Source: Mangrovivirga halotolerans (GTDB lineage: Bacteria > Bacteroidota > Bacteroidia > Cytophagales > Cyclobacteriaceae). From it: DNA of 64,000 nucleotides. The notes beneath the pieces were generated by a model. That model did not search any database. It was not told where the DNA came from and saw nothing but the letters and a program-made list of their open reading frames with translations. Shown piece after piece: positions 8,097 to 16,798 of this stretch. Position numbers and translations under genes: made by a program. Position 1 is the stretch's first letter. Each line of letters begins with the position of its first letter. Location: the NCBI RefSeq assembly GCF_026241165.1, contig NZ_JAPFQN010000005.1, positions 496,001 to 560,000 on the forward strand. The letters are read 5' to 3'.

Positions 8097-8867
8097 TTAA
8101 ATCTCCAGTTTTATGCTAACAGGACAGTGATCTGACTCGAAATAATCCGGATGAATCCCGGTATCTTTAACATTTCCTATTAATGAATCACTGACAAGAA
8201 AATAATCCAATCTCCATCCAATATTCTTTTCTCTGGCATTGGCTCGATAACTCCACCAACTATAGGCTACCTCCTCAGGGTTAAAATGCCTGAAAGTATC
8301 GACCAATCCTGAATCGAGAAAAGCAGTCATCCCATCAATTTCTTGTTGGGTATATCCCGCTGTTTTATTGTAGTTAGATTTAGGCCTGGCAATATCTATT
8401 GGTTGATGTGCGACATTAAAGTCCCCACAAACTACTACAGGTTTATGATCTTCAAGCTTTTTAAGATACTTTAAAAAATCTTTATCCCATTCGGTTCTGT
8501 ATGGTAGTCTCTTAAGGCCCGAAGAAGAGTTTGGCACATAAACGCTAATTAAGTAAAAGTCTCCATATTCAGCTGAAATAACTCGTCCTTCGTTGTCATG
8601 ATCTTCTATTCCAATACCGTAATTTAAGCTGATTGGCTCTTCCTTTGATAAAATAGCTGTACCAGAATATCCTTTTTTAATAGCGCTATTTGAATATATA
8701 TGATATCCTTCAAGATCACTTAATGCTTCTTTTACCTGGTCATCCTGGGCTTTTGTTTCCTGCAGACAAATTATGTCAGGCCCTATATTAGATAATGAAT
8801 CTAAAAAACCTTTTCTTACTGCGGCTCTTATACCATTTAAATTCCAGGATACAATATTTAATGCCAT
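8097..8867 (-). CDS. xthA: Exodeoxyribonuclease III (AP endonuclease)
   Basis: A 256-residue EEP-superfamily nuclease (ExoA/XthA type). Visible motifs in order: SWNLNGIRAA, CLQETKAQ (metal-binding Glu), CGDFNVAH (catalytic Asp/Asn), WRLDYFLVS and the C-terminal SDHCPV (catalytic Asp-His). It cleaves DNA 5' of abasic sites and removes 3' blocking groups in base-excision repair. The start was set at the ATG at 8867 (MALNIVSWN); an upstream in-frame extension to 8933 adds 22 residues not typical of the family. Followed without a gap by the DUF4268 gene. Confidence 0.93.
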   Translation of the reverse strand: MALNIVSWNLNGIRAAVRKGFLDSLSNIGPDIICLQETKAQDDQVKEALSDLEGYHIYSNSAIKKGYSGTAILSKEEPISLNYGIGIEDHDNEGRVISAEYGDFYLISVYVPNSSSGLKRLPYRTEWDKDFLKYLKKLEDHKPVVVCGDFNVAHQPIDIARPKSNYNKTAGYTQQEIDGMTAFLDSGLVDTFRHFNPEEVAYSWWSYRANAREKNIGWRLDYFLVSDSLIGNVKDTGIHPDYFESDHCPVSIKLEI

Positions 8868-8958
8868 TATATAATTATTTAAAAATTCAAATTTTAAGAT
8901 TTTAAAACTAATTCCTATCTGTCTTTCTGACAAGAAATCTTTAATGGACTATAATAAA

Positions 8959-8981
8959 AAAACCCGGACTAACCGGGTTTT
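8959..8981 (-). terminator. Intrinsic terminator downstream of the GH65 gene
   Basis: AAAACCCGG (8959-8967) pairs with CCGGGTTTT (8973-8981) around a 5-base loop. On the minus strand the run of T continues after the stem, so it ends transcription of the maltose phosphorylase gene just before the exonuclease III gene. Confidence 0.85.
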
Positions 8982-9005
8982 AAAATATTATTAAGACTTT
9001 CTTAA

Positions 9006-11315
9006 TCAAATCGCTAATTCTTTCTTGTCTTTTCCTGAAATAGTAGTTTCTCTACCTTTGAGAATTAATGTAAGATCGTTCTCCGACTCATTAATGATTT
9101 CTACATTTTCTTTAGATACATCTACTTTCAGAACTATATCTCTGAAATTAATTTTAAATGAATATCCTTCCCATTTAGAAGGTAAGAATGGGTCAAGGTG
9201 CAACATACCTTCTTTAATTACCATACCTCCAAATCCTTTCACTACAGCCATCCACGTTCCAGCCATTGAAGTAGTGTGGCATCCATCTTCTGTATCATTA
9301 TTGTAATCATCAAGATCAAGCCGTGCTGTACGCAAATACATTTCATATGCTTTTTCTTCCATTCCAAGTTTAGAAGCAAGGATTGAATGAACACAAGGAG
9401 ATAATGAGGACTCATGTACTGTCATTGGCTCATAAAACTCAAAATTTCTTTTAATTTCATCTTTTGAGAAGTTATCCTCAAAAAAGTAGAGACCCTGTAA
9501 AACATCTGCCTGCTTAATAAAACATGATCGTAGGATCCTGTCCCAGGACCAGTTTTGGTTTATTGGTCTGCTTGTTTTATCAAGTTCATTGACTGGCATT
9601 AATACTTTATCAAGAAAACCATCTTGCTGCAGATAAACTTGCTTTTCCTCATCATAAGGATAATACATCTTTTCAATTACCTCATTCCACTTACTTTTTT
9701 CTGAATCCGGATCAAAACTGACCTTTTCTAAAACCCGATTATAATCTGAAGAATGATTTTCTTTAACATAATCCAATGCATCCAATGTGTACTTCATAGT
9801 CCATGAAGCTATATAATTGGTATACCAGTTATTGTTAACGTTATTTTCATATTCATTTGGCCCCGTAACACCTAGCATGACATATTTTTGCTTTGCTTCT
9901 GACCAGTTTACTCGTTGAGACCAGAATCTTGATATCCCTATGAGAACCTCAAGTCCATATTCTGCAAGATACGCCTGATCACCAGTGTATCGAGCATAAT
10001 CATAAATGGCATAAGCAATTGCTCCATTTCTGTGTATTTCCTCAAAGGTAATCTCCCACTCATTATGGCATTCTTCACCGTTCATTGTCACCATTGGATA
10101 TAAGGCAGCCCCATTCGTAAAACCAAGTTTCTCCGCATTTTCAATCGCTTTTTGAAGATGATTGTAGCGATAAACCAACAAGTTCCTGGCTACATGACTA
10201 TCAGCAGTACTCATATAAAATGGCAGGCAATATGCTTCAGTATCCCAGTAGGTACTTCCTCCATATTTTTCACCTGTAAACCCTTTAGGCCCTATATTTA
10301 ACCTTGGATCTTCTCCTGTATAAGTCTGGTATAATTGAAATATATTAAATCTGATACCCTGTTGAGCCGCTACATCTCCTTTTATGACAATATCTGCCTC
10401 AGTCCATTTATTTTTCCAGGCCTCAGCCTGCTCTTCCTTCATTTTTGCAAACCCCTTGGCATAAATTCCGGAAAGTTCTTCTCCTGCTACATCTACAAGT
10501 TTATTTTCATCGTGATTTTGAGAAGAAATATTAGCAGCATATTTAAATATAGTTAAGGTTTCTCCCTCTTTTATAACTGACTCAATAAGATTTGAAGCAT
10601 ATTTCTCTTTTTCAACCAATTCAGGATTTAGCGTAAGCTCTTTTCCCTGGTGAAATATAGAATACTTCATCGCTGAACATACAACGAAATTCGTTTTTTT
10701 AGTGGATGCTTTAACCCAGGAACCACCATTTGATGCAGACTGATCAATAGTATTCCAGAATTTTTCATCATAATTGGAATCCTCATTAACGACATCAAAA
10801 TCTATATAAGGCTCTATCTTAATTGGAGCCGAAAAATTCTTTGCTTTGATTGCGTATTCAATTGCCCCTGTCTGATCGTCAACAATGCTGCAAAACCTGG
10901 TTGACTTAACTTCTACTTGGTTGCCATTTTCCAAAGTAGCTGTAAAAGACCTTTCCAGATAGCCTTCTTTCATATTAAGTATTCTTCTGAAATCAGACAC
11001 TTTTGCTTTGGCTAAATCGAGAGCGACTCCATCAATCCAGATGTTTATACCAATCCAGTTGCTGGCATTAAGCACTTTGGCAAAGTATTCTGGATATCCG
11101 TTTTTCCACCATCCTACTCGGGTTTTATCCGGATAATAAACACCTGCTATATAATTACCTTGTAAAGAGTCGCCACTATAATGTTCTTCAAAATTTGCCC
11201 TTTGTCCCATTCGGCCATTTCCAATCGAAAAAATACTCTCAGAAACACGATTGAGTTCAGGTACAAAGCCTTCCTCGATTATATTCCATTCATCATGGAT
11301 GATGTAGTCTTTCAT
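9006..11315 (-). CDS. Glycoside hydrolase family 65 phosphorylase, probably maltose phosphorylase
   Basis: A 769-residue GH65 enzyme: N-terminal beta-sandwich (about 1-270), linker, (alpha/alpha)6 barrel (about 320-690) and a small C-terminal beta domain. Signature segments GEKYGGSTYWDTEAYCLPFY (about 348-367) and VTGPNEYENN are present; Glu488 in GPNEYE is the general acid. GH65 phosphorylases split an alpha-glucoside with phosphate, with inversion, giving beta-glucose-1-phosphate. The beta-phosphoglucomutase gene directly upstream (18-base gap) handles that product, which supports maltose as substrate; kojibiose or trehalose cannot be excluded. Cytoplasmic. Probably controlled through the LacI-type operators upstream of the pair. 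Confidence 0.92.
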   Translation of the reverse strand: MKDYIIHDEWNIIEEGFVPELNRVSESIFSIGNGRMGQRANFEEHYSGDSLQGNYIAGVYYPDKTRVGWWKNGYPEYFAKVLNASNWIGINIWIDGVALDLAKAKVSDFRRILNMKEGYLERSFTATLENGNQVEVKSTRFCSIVDDQTGAIEYAIKAKNFSAPIKIEPYIDFDVVNEDSNYDEKFWNTIDQSASNGGSWVKASTKKTNFVVCSAMKYSIFHQGKELTLNPELVEKEKYASNLIESVIKEGETLTIFKYAANISSQNHDENKLVDVAGEELSGIYAKGFAKMKEEQAEAWKNKWTEADIVIKGDVAAQQGIRFNIFQLYQTYTGEDPRLNIGPKGFTGEKYGGSTYWDTEAYCLPFYMSTADSHVARNLLVYRYNHLQKAIENAEKLGFTNGAALYPMVTMNGEECHNEWEITFEEIHRNGAIAYAIYDYARYTGDQAYLAEYGLEVLIGISRFWSQRVNWSEAKQKYVMLGVTGPNEYENNVNNNWYTNYIASWTMKYTLDALDYVKENHSSDYNRVLEKVSFDPDSEKSKWNEVIEKMYYPYDEEKQVYLQQDGFLDKVLMPVNELDKTSRPINQNWSWDRILRSCFIKQADVLQGLYFFEDNFSKDEIKRNFEFYEPMTVHESSLSPCVHSILASKLGMEEKAYEMYLRTARLDLDDYNNDTEDGCHTTSMAGTWMAVVKGFGGMVIKEGMLHLDPFLPSKWEGYSFKINFRDIVLKVDVSKENVEIINESENDLTLILKGRETTISGKDKKELAI

Positions 11316-11333
11316 ACAGTTTTAGAATTTATC

Positions 11334-11993
11334 TTATTTGGGGTTATTCAAGGATTTTAATTCATCAAGTGATACTTCAGCCAAAGAGCTTCTCACAATG
11401 TCTGCTTTGTCTAAAATTTTTGCATCACCAATACCTACTACTTTAAATCCACCATTTTGAGCAGATTCAATTCCAGCAATGGCATCTTCAAATACAATAC
11501 TATTTTCTACTCTTTCGCTTAGCTTTTCCGCCCCCATTAAAAATATCTGAGGATCCGGCTTAGCTTTAGTGATCATTGTACCGTCTACTATGACATCAAA
11601 ATAATCTGTCATATCAAGTAAACTGAGACACAACTTGGCATTTTTACTGGAAGATCCTAAGCCAATTTTGATGTTATTTTCTTTCAATGTATCCAGAAAA
11701 TGACGTGCTCCCGGCAATTCATCACCAGGTTTCATTTCATTAACAAATTCAAGATACCATTCGTTTTTTCTGGCTGCTAATTCTTCTTTCTTTTCTTGTG
11801 ATATTTCCTTTTTTCCCTTCCTCAGAATGATATCAAGAGAGTCCATGCGGGAAACTCCCTTTAATTCTTCATTATCTTCTTCCGTAAAATTAATATCAAG
11901 TTCTTCAGCCAGTCTTTTCCATGCTAAATAATGATATTTAGCTGTATCTACAATGACTCCATCCAGGTCAAATATACATGCTTTCACATCCAT
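11334..11993 (-). CDS. pgmB: Beta-phosphoglucomutase
   Basis: A 219-residue HAD hydrolase-superfamily enzyme. Motif I is FDLDGVIVDT with nucleophile Asp9 and acid/base Asp11; the helical cap follows (KGVSRMDSLDIIL carries the substrate-contacting Arg); motif II is GLGSSSKN; motif III Lys is in KAKPDPQIF; motif IV is VFEDAIAGIESAQ. It converts beta-glucose-1-phosphate to glucose-6-phosphate via the 1,6-bisphosphate. First gene of a two-gene operon with the GH65 phosphorylase, giving a pathway from maltose to glycolysis that spends one phosphate instead of one ATP. A promoter and LacI-like operators lie upstream. Confidence 0.93.
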   Translation of the reverse strand: MDVKACIFDLDGVIVDTAKYHYLAWKRLAEELDINFTEEDNEELKGVSRMDSLDIILRKGKKEISQEKKEELAARKNEWYLEFVNEMKPGDELPGARHFLDTLKENNIKIGLGSSSKNAKLCLSLLDMTDYFDVIVDGTMITKAKPDPQIFLMGAEKLSERVENSIVFEDAIAGIESAQNGGFKVVGIGDAKILDKADIVRSSLAEVSLDELKSLNNPK

Positions 11994-12035
11994 GTTAAGC
12001 TGTCGTAATAATGTTTATTTAGGTTATACAGTTGT

Positions 12036-12065
12036 CAAATATATAACGTAGGTTAAATTCAGCAA
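12036..12065 (-). promoter_or_regulatory. Bacteroidota-type promoter of the pgmB-GH65 operon
   Basis: On the minus strand, TTG (12063-12065), a 19-base spacer, then TATATTTG (12036-12043). This matches the TTG-N17-23-TAnnTTTG promoter of the Bacteroidota primary sigma factor. The predicted start site is about 35 bases before the pgmB ATG at 11993. Confidence 0.7.
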
Positions 12066-12122
12066 GCATTCATTGGAAAACTTAAGGGCATATGAATTTC
12101 GACAATTTGACTGTTAATTTTA

Positions 12123-12136
12123 TGCAAACGATTGAT
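12123..12136. promoter_or_regulatory. Weak LacI-type operator, distal to pgmB promoter
   Basis: TGCAAACGATTGAT (12123-12136) shares its first half, TGCAAACG, with the stronger site at 12255. The second half is degenerate. It lies about 60 bases upstream of the -33 box of the pgmB promoter. Confidence 0.4.
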
Positions 12137-12254
12137 ATTTGATTAAAAGCCTTTTTATCATAAATCAAAGAATTTTATTTTTTTTGCATTATCACTGACA
12201 AAATTTTATGATTCGTTAATTTATAGTAAATATCTATGCTGATTTTACGATTTA

Positions 12255-12268
12255 TGCAAACGGTTACA
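12255..12268. promoter_or_regulatory. LacI-type operator
   Basis: TGCAAACGGTTACA has the TGnAAnC|GnTTnCA symmetry and central CG of LacI/CcpA-family operators (5 of 7 positions symmetrical). With the site at 12123 it lies in the region between pgmB and the divergent GNAT gene. The regulator gene is not in the window. Confidence 0.5.
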
Positions 12269-12328
12269 GTAAATAACCCGCTGCTATTTAGTAATTACTT
12301 CTTATAATTTAATTCAAGAATATCACAT

Positions 12329-12625
12329 ATGAATACCTCATTCGATTTTATTCATCGCGATGGTCAATCAAAGGGTGTTTTCTATATCCCGGGAAAGGTA
12401 AGAAAAAGATTGGCTGAAATAACCTATTCTAAAACTGGTAAAAAATATATAGTTATAGAACATACATTTGTGACTAATTCATTGAGAGGAAAAGAAATAG
12501 GGGAAATGTTAGTTAACAAAGTCGTAAAACTGGCAGAAGACCAAAATAAGAAAATTATACCCATTTGTCCGTATGCTAACAAATTAATGAGGAATGATTC
12601 AGCTTATAATCATATACTTGCATAA
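12329..12625 (+). CDS. Small GNAT-like N-acetyltransferase (YjdJ type)
   Basis: A 98-residue protein of the small single-domain GNAT-like family: a beta hairpin (FYIPGKVRKRLAEITYS), the strand VIEHTFVTNSLRGKEIGEMLVNKVVKLAED containing the acetyl-CoA loop R-G-K-E-I-G, and KKIIPICPYANKLMRND at the end. The family's substrate is unknown in general. The gene starts a four-gene run on the plus strand (GNAT, DUF547, glycosyltransferase, DUF3820) with gaps of 9, -11 and 3 bases, so all are probably one transcript ending at the 14305 terminator. Confidence 0.8.
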   Translation: MNTSFDFIHRDGQSKGVFYIPGKVRKRLAEITYSKTGKKYIVIEHTFVTNSLRGKEIGEMLVNKVVKLAEDQNKKIIPICPYANKLMRNDSAYNHILA

Positions 12626-12634
12626 AAGAGAATT

Positions 12635-13396
12635 ATGAATAAATTAATTACAGTACTATCTATTTCCCTGTTATTCATTAATTGTAATAGTCAGGATTTT
12701 GAGTATGCCAAAAATACTGTACCTCCAGATCATTCTGCTTTTTCCAAACTGCTTAATAAATATGTTGATAAAGAAGGGATGGTAGATTATAAAAGTATGC
12801 TGACAGAAAAAGAAACACTCGAATCTTATCTGAATAAATTGAGTAGCAATCCCCCTTCTAAAGACTGGACTAGAGAAGAACAATTAGCCTACTGGATCAA
12901 TGCTTATAATGGTTTCACATTAAAGTTAATTCTGGATAATTATCCTGTGAAAAGTATCAAAGACCTCCATCCTACTGTTAAAATCCCAGGGGTAAATACT
13001 GTTTGGCATAAAAAGTTCTTTAAAATAAACGGGGTTGATTTCAACCTGGATGCTATTGAACATTCTATTCTTAGAAACGATTTTAAAGAACCAAGAATTC
13101 ATTTTGCCATAAATTGTGCTTCCATTTCGTGCCCTCCTCTTAGAAATGAAGCTTTTTTTCCCTCAATACTCAACAAACAATTAGATGAACAAGCACGCCA
13201 TTTCATAAATGATCAGGAAAGAAATAAACTTACCAAAGACAAGATTGAAATTTCAAAGATTTTCAAATGGTTCACAGGTGACTTTACAAAAAAAGGAACT
13301 TTAATCGATTACCTTAATAAATTCGCTGAAACTTCTATCAGAGAAGATGCCGATATTGAATATATGGAATATGACTGGACCCTGAATGAGAAATAA
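12635..13396 (+). CDS. DUF547 lipoprotein
   Basis: A 253-residue exported protein. Residues 1-16 are hydrophobic and precede a Cys (LLFINCNSQ), a likely lipobox. The DUF547 domain spans about 70-210, with the hallmark AYWINAYNGFTLKLIL and the INCASISCPPLRNEAF motif that carries a conserved Cys-x4-Cys-Pro-Pro pattern. The function of DUF547 is not known; a thiol-protease or transglutaminase-like fold has been proposed for the family. Its last 11 bases overlap the glycosyltransferase gene. DUF547 genes often occur beside TIGR04283-type glycosyltransferases. Confidence 0.85.
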   Translation: MNKLITVLSISLLFINCNSQDFEYAKNTVPPDHSAFSKLLNKYVDKEGMVDYKSMLTEKETLESYLNKLSSNPPSKDWTREEQLAYWINAYNGFTLKLILDNYPVKSIKDLHPTVKIPGVNTVWHKKFFKINGVDFNLDAIEHSILRNDFKEPRIHFAINCASISCPPLRNEAFFPSILNKQLDEQARHFINDQERNKLTKDKIEISKIFKWFTGDFTKKGTLIDYLNKFAETSIREDADIEYMEYDWTLNEK

Positions 13397-14081
13397 TTTT
13401 TCCATAGTAATCCCGGTAATTAACGAAGAGAAAAACTTAAGAAAACTGCTTCCTTATCTTTTAAAGAATATCGAAGTAGAGGATGAAATAATTATTGTTG
13501 ATGGTGGAAGTTCGGATAACACCAATGAAATTATACATGATTATTCTTCAATTAAGTATTTTAGTTCTGATAATTGCTCAAGGGCAATTCAATTAAATCT
13601 CGGTGCAATTAAAGCAAAAAACAATATCCTGTATTTTTTACATGCCGATGCTTTTCCACCCAAAAACTTTAGAAAAATGATTTTGAATGCCCTTGATCAA
13701 GGTCATAAAATGGGCGGCTTTAAAATGAACCTAGATCCTGAAAATTCAAAATTGCTGGTAATCAATTCTTATTTTTCTGGTAAAAAGGGAATTTTTAATG
13801 GCGGAGGTGATCAATCATTATTTATAAGTAAAAACGATTTTTACAAAGGCGGGAAGTTTGATGAAAGATTCTGCATTATGGAAGATTTCAACTTTTATCT
13901 AAGAAATAAGGATAGATTCGGTTATCATATTATTCAGGAAGAAATATTCGTCTCTTCAAGAAAATATATAAATAATAGCTGGTGGAAAGTAAATATTATT
14001 AATGCAATAGCTTTACTTCGCTTTTTGCTGGGACACTCACCAGAAAATATTAAGTCATTTTACAATAAGATGTTAAAATAA
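13386..14081 (+). CDS. Family 2 glycosyltransferase, TIGR04283 type
   Basis: A 231-residue GT-A glycosyltransferase. It shows the family pattern in order: IVIPVINEEKN, VDGGSSDNT (about 37-46), RAIQLNLGA, FLHADAFPP (nucleotide/metal-binding region), GGGDQSLFI and GGKFDERFCIMEDFNF (acceptor-site region), then SSRKY. This sub-family (rSAM/selenodomain-associated transferase 2) includes enzymes proposed for arsenosugar biosynthesis. No arsM or arsS gene is in view, so the acceptor is not known. Overlaps the DUF547 gene by 11 bases and is followed 3 bases later by a DUF3820 gene. Confidence 0.85.
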   Translation: MRNNFSIVIPVINEEKNLRKLLPYLLKNIEVEDEIIIVDGGSSDNTNEIIHDYSSIKYFSSDNCSRAIQLNLGAIKAKNNILYFLHADAFPPKNFRKMILNALDQGHKMGGFKMNLDPENSKLLVINSYFSGKKGIFNGGGDQSLFISKNDFYKGGKFDERFCIMEDFNFYLRNKDRFGYHIIQEEIFVSSRKYINNSWWKVNIINAIALLRFLLGHSPENIKSFYNKMLK

Positions 14082-14084
14082 GAG

Positions 14085-14306
14085 ATGTTTGATAAACAGA
14101 TATTAATCGATATAGTAACTAAAAAGATGCCATTTGGGAAGTACAAAGAAAGACTTATTGCAGATCTTCCTGTTAGTTACCTGGAATGGTTTAAAAGAAA
14201 AGGATTCCCTGATGGTAAACTTGGTATATGGCTTGAAACTACATATGAAATCAAACTTAATGGACTTGATGATATTCTTTATAAATTAAAATCAATAAAA
14301 AAATAA
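14085..14306 (+). CDS. DUF3820 family protein
   Basis: A 73-residue protein of the DUF3820 family: MPFGKYKERLIADLPVSYLEWF is the characteristic N-terminal half, followed by KGFPDGKLGIWLE. The family was once called quorum-sensing-regulated virulence factor, a name with little evidence; the (M)PFGK-Y...YL-W core also occurs at the N-terminus of some exonuclease-like proteins. Last gene of the four-gene run, directly followed by a strong terminator. Confidence 0.8.
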   Translation: MFDKQILIDIVTKKMPFGKYKERLIADLPVSYLEWFKRKGFPDGKLGIWLETTYEIKLNGLDDILYKLKSIKK

Positions 14307-14329
14307 AGAGGTCCAATCTGGACCTCTTT
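14305..14329 (+). terminator. Intrinsic terminator
   Basis: A 10-bp perfect stem, AAAGAGGTCC (14305-14314) with GGACCTCTTT (14320-14329), and a 5-base loop. The left arm overlaps the stop codon of the DUF3820 gene. It is A/T symmetrical, so it can also act on the minus strand for the lipoprotein gene that ends at 14364. Confidence 0.88.
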
Positions 14330-14363
14330 ACGTGCAAGTAATCAAGCATCAAACAAGTATATT

Positions 14364-15080
14364 TTAATCTTCTATTTCGATCTCCAATTTGACCTCTGAA
14401 TTTGAAATAACATTCGTTTTAAAACTTTCTGATATTGTTTGAAATAACGCATTATTTTGATCTTTACTAATAATTATTTCCCCATCCTGGTTTCTTGAAG
14501 CAGATTCAAATGCTAAAGGATCGATCTGGCTAAACCATTGATATGGGAATAATTCTATTTCCACTAACCCGGTTCCATCGAATGTAAATTGTCCTTCAGC
14601 CTCCAATTCAATTTCAAGGTATTCATTAAATAAAAACTTAAATGGTACCGAATTATTTTCAGAATCGGTAAATGTTCCTTCTAGTATAAACGCATCGTTT
14701 GAGGAACTTCCATCAAGCTTTAATCCTAATTCAAGTTCATCATAGATTCCTTCAGCTAAACTAACCTGAGGTAATTCAGGAGTTGATTCACCTGTTATCA
14801 GATTAATGGAAGTTTTTCTATTGCTCTCAATCTCAATTTCAGTATTTGAACTTTCTGCTTCAAAATCTACTTCCTCGAGATTAAGAGTTCCTGAAGTAAA
14901 AATAATTTCACTGGCTGCCACACGACCTGAGTTTAATGTAGTTCCCTGCGGATCCATATAAACTTCATAAATAAGTTTATTATCTTCCGGTCTGGTTGAT
15001 TCTTCATCATCACAAGATGAAAAAGTAAGTAATGAGGCAAATGCCAAAATTCCGAAAAAGTTTAATTTGGTGTTTGTCAT
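14364..15080 (-). CDS. Predicted lipoprotein of unknown function
   Basis: A 238-residue exported protein. Start chosen at 15080: MTNTKLNFFGILAFASLLTFSSCDDEES, a typical Bacteroidota lipoprotein signal with SSC as lipobox and an acidic +2/+3 (DD) often seen in surface-exposed lipoproteins. The rest is beta-rich and acidic (EIEIESN, ELELGLKLDG, VKLEIEIED). A longer open frame begins at 15131 but adds residues with no signal character. No domain is recognised; DUF4382-like beta proteins have similar layout, but this is not a firm match. Confidence 0.7.
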   Translation of the reverse strand: MTNTKLNFFGILAFASLLTFSSCDDEESTRPEDNKLIYEVYMDPQGTTLNSGRVAASEIIFTSGTLNLEEVDFEAESSNTEIEIESNRKTSINLITGESTPELPQVSLAEGIYDELELGLKLDGSSSNDAFILEGTFTDSENNSVPFKFLFNEYLEIELEAEGQFTFDGTGLVEIELFPYQWFSQIDPLAFESASRNQDGEIIISKDQNNALFQTISESFKTNVISNSEVKLEIEIED

Positions 15081-15247
15081 AAGTGAATGATTATTGTTTG
15101 TCCGATTGCTAAAATTCAAACACCATGCCATTACAATTCTTTTGTGATAAAATGTGATACAAATGTTATCATTTTATTTATCTGATTATATTCTATATCC
15201 GTTAAACACAATTAGGTTAAACATGTTAATAAATAAAAAAGACTAAT

Positions 15248-15742
15248 ATGATTCGTTTTAATGTCATCATACTTCTAACTACTTTTATTTTTGTATCAGC
15301 CTGTGGGCAAGAGGGTACACAGTCTGTGGAATCTGTAAACAACTATGATTTTGAGGTCGTCAAAACTGAAAAGGAATGGAAAGAAGAACTTACCAAAGAA
15401 GAATATAATATTTTAAGAGAGAAAGGAACTGAAAGAGCTTTCTCAGGAAAATATGATGACTTCAAAAAGAAAGGCGTGTATACCTGTGCAGGTTGTGGAA
15501 CAAAAGTTTTCAGTTCGAAAACCAAGTTTGATAGTGGTACTGGCTGGCCAAGCTATTATGATGTCTATGATGAAGAAAATGTATTGCTCGTTGAGGACCG
15601 GTCGATGGGCATGGTAAGAACTGAAGTGGTTTGTGCTACTTGTGGAGGGCACTTAGGCCATGTTTTTAATGATGGGCCTCAACCGACTGGATTAAGATAT
15701 TGCATCAATTCAGTAGCTTTAGACTTCATCCCTAAAAACTAA
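15248..15742 (+). CDS. msrB: Peptide-methionine (R)-S-oxide reductase, lipoprotein form
   Basis: A 164-residue MsrB with a lipoprotein signal (VSAC, Cys19). Zinc ligands are Cys80/Cys83 (CAGC) and Cys129/Cys132 (CATC). The substrate loop is SGTGWPSY and the catalytic Cys152 is in RYCINSVAL. It reduces methionine-R-sulfoxide in proteins. The signal peptide places it in the periplasm or on the outer membrane, so it would repair exported proteins, with reductant supplied by a periplasmic thioredoxin-like protein. An msrA gene without a signal peptide lies at 40123. Alternative names are not needed; the family call is firm. Confidence 0.93.
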   Translation: MIRFNVIILLTTFIFVSACGQEGTQSVESVNNYDFEVVKTEKEWKEELTKEEYNILREKGTERAFSGKYDDFKKKGVYTCAGCGTKVFSSKTKFDSGTGWPSYYDVYDEENVLLVEDRSMGMVRTEVVCATCGGHLGHVFNDGPQPTGLRYCINSVALDFIPKN

Positions 15743-15747
15743 ACCAA

Positions 15748-16776
15748 TCAATAACCGGTAGAATAATGTTTTTTTAAAATTTTTTCCGCTTTCTTGCCCT
15801 GAAAGATAAAAGCATCACGGCGATAATATTCTTCACGAGGGATAGATTTCATGAAATATTTCCAGCTGTATCCTCCATTCCACCAGTCCTTTGACCTGAA
15901 TACACTTAAAAGAGCATCGTAAGCAAGAGCCTGATCTTCTTCGTCATATGCTGAATCTGATACTAACCAATGTCCGTTATATGAATCATCTTTACTCATA
16001 TATCCAAACTCAGTAAATATAATTGGTTTATTAACTTTTGAATTAAATTCATTTAACTCCCTGACCCATGGAGACCATGAATCTTTAATTGATTCAAGGT
16101 CTGTTAATTCTTCAATTCTATTCTTTGGTAATGGAAAATAAGCATTGATCCCTACATAATCGAGATCTTGCCAAAAACTGATTTGAGTGTAATTATCCCA
16201 GTTAGCTGAATAAATCAATTTTCCTTTATAAACCGCTCGGGTCTTTTCAATCAAATTCTTCCAATATGCGGGGTAGTTTATTGCCAGCTTTCTAAGTTCA
16301 TTGCCAATAGAAAGCATTTCCACATTCATTGAATCTGCAATATTAGCATAGTGAAGAATATACTGATTATATTCATTGAACCACTGGTCAATAAAATCAT
16401 CTTCAATAAAAAAATCACCTGGCCAACCCTCGCCTGATATCCACATATGAGGTTTCAGGAGAACTTGCAGACCGTGTTCATGAGCCAGTTCGATGGTTTT
16501 AAAGACACCCTCATCCTTTTCTCCCCACCATTGTTTTTCATGATTATAAATTACGCGCTGGGAACCCTTACGAGAAAACCCAAACGGGACAACTGCAACA
16601 TGAGAAACTCCCAGCTCAACTAAGGAATCAAAATAAACTGGATCAAATGGCTCCGGAGGCGCCACAAGATTAACACCCCGGATTTTTATCTTATTTTCTG
16701 TTAAAGAATCTATCTTACTTGTACACGATAATAATACGCATACAGTAATAACCAAATATGGTAAGATTCTCAACAT
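15748..16776 (-). CDS. Lipoprotein glycosidase-like protein, GH113-related
   Basis: A 342-residue (beta/alpha)8 protein with a lipoprotein signal (VLLSCTSK). Features include HVAVVPFGFSRKG, LLKPHMWISGEGWPGDF, the acid/base-type SIGNELRKL (about 157-165) and the nucleophile-type IFTEFGYMS (about 255), with a DYVGINAYFPL strand between. This order fits clan GH-A, most like family 113 beta-mannanases. No other polysaccharide-degradation gene is nearby. The protein is convergent with msrB (5-base gap). Substrate (beta-mannan?) inferred from the family only. Confidence 0.75.
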   Translation of the reverse strand: MLRILPYLVITVCVLLSCTSKIDSLTENKIKIRGVNLVAPPEPFDPVYFDSLVELGVSHVAVVPFGFSRKGSQRVIYNHEKQWWGEKDEGVFKTIELAHEHGLQVLLKPHMWISGEGWPGDFFIEDDFIDQWFNEYNQYILHYANIADSMNVEMLSIGNELRKLAINYPAYWKNLIEKTRAVYKGKLIYSANWDNYTQISFWQDLDYVGINAYFPLPKNRIEELTDLESIKDSWSPWVRELNEFNSKVNKPIIFTEFGYMSKDDSYNGHWLVSDSAYDEEDQALAYDALLSVFRSKDWWNGGYSWKYFMKSIPREEYYRRDAFIFQGKKAEKILKKHYSTGY

Positions 16777-16798
16777 GTTATTAGGTAAACTTAATATA

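Larger units (their letters stand above)
11994..12328. other. 335-base divergent regulatory region
   Basis: No gene seen. It contains the pgmB promoter (12036-12065) and two LacI-type operators (12123 and 12255), which share an ATGCAAACG core. The 12170-12240 part is AT-rich and shows no further motif. Confidence 0.6.
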
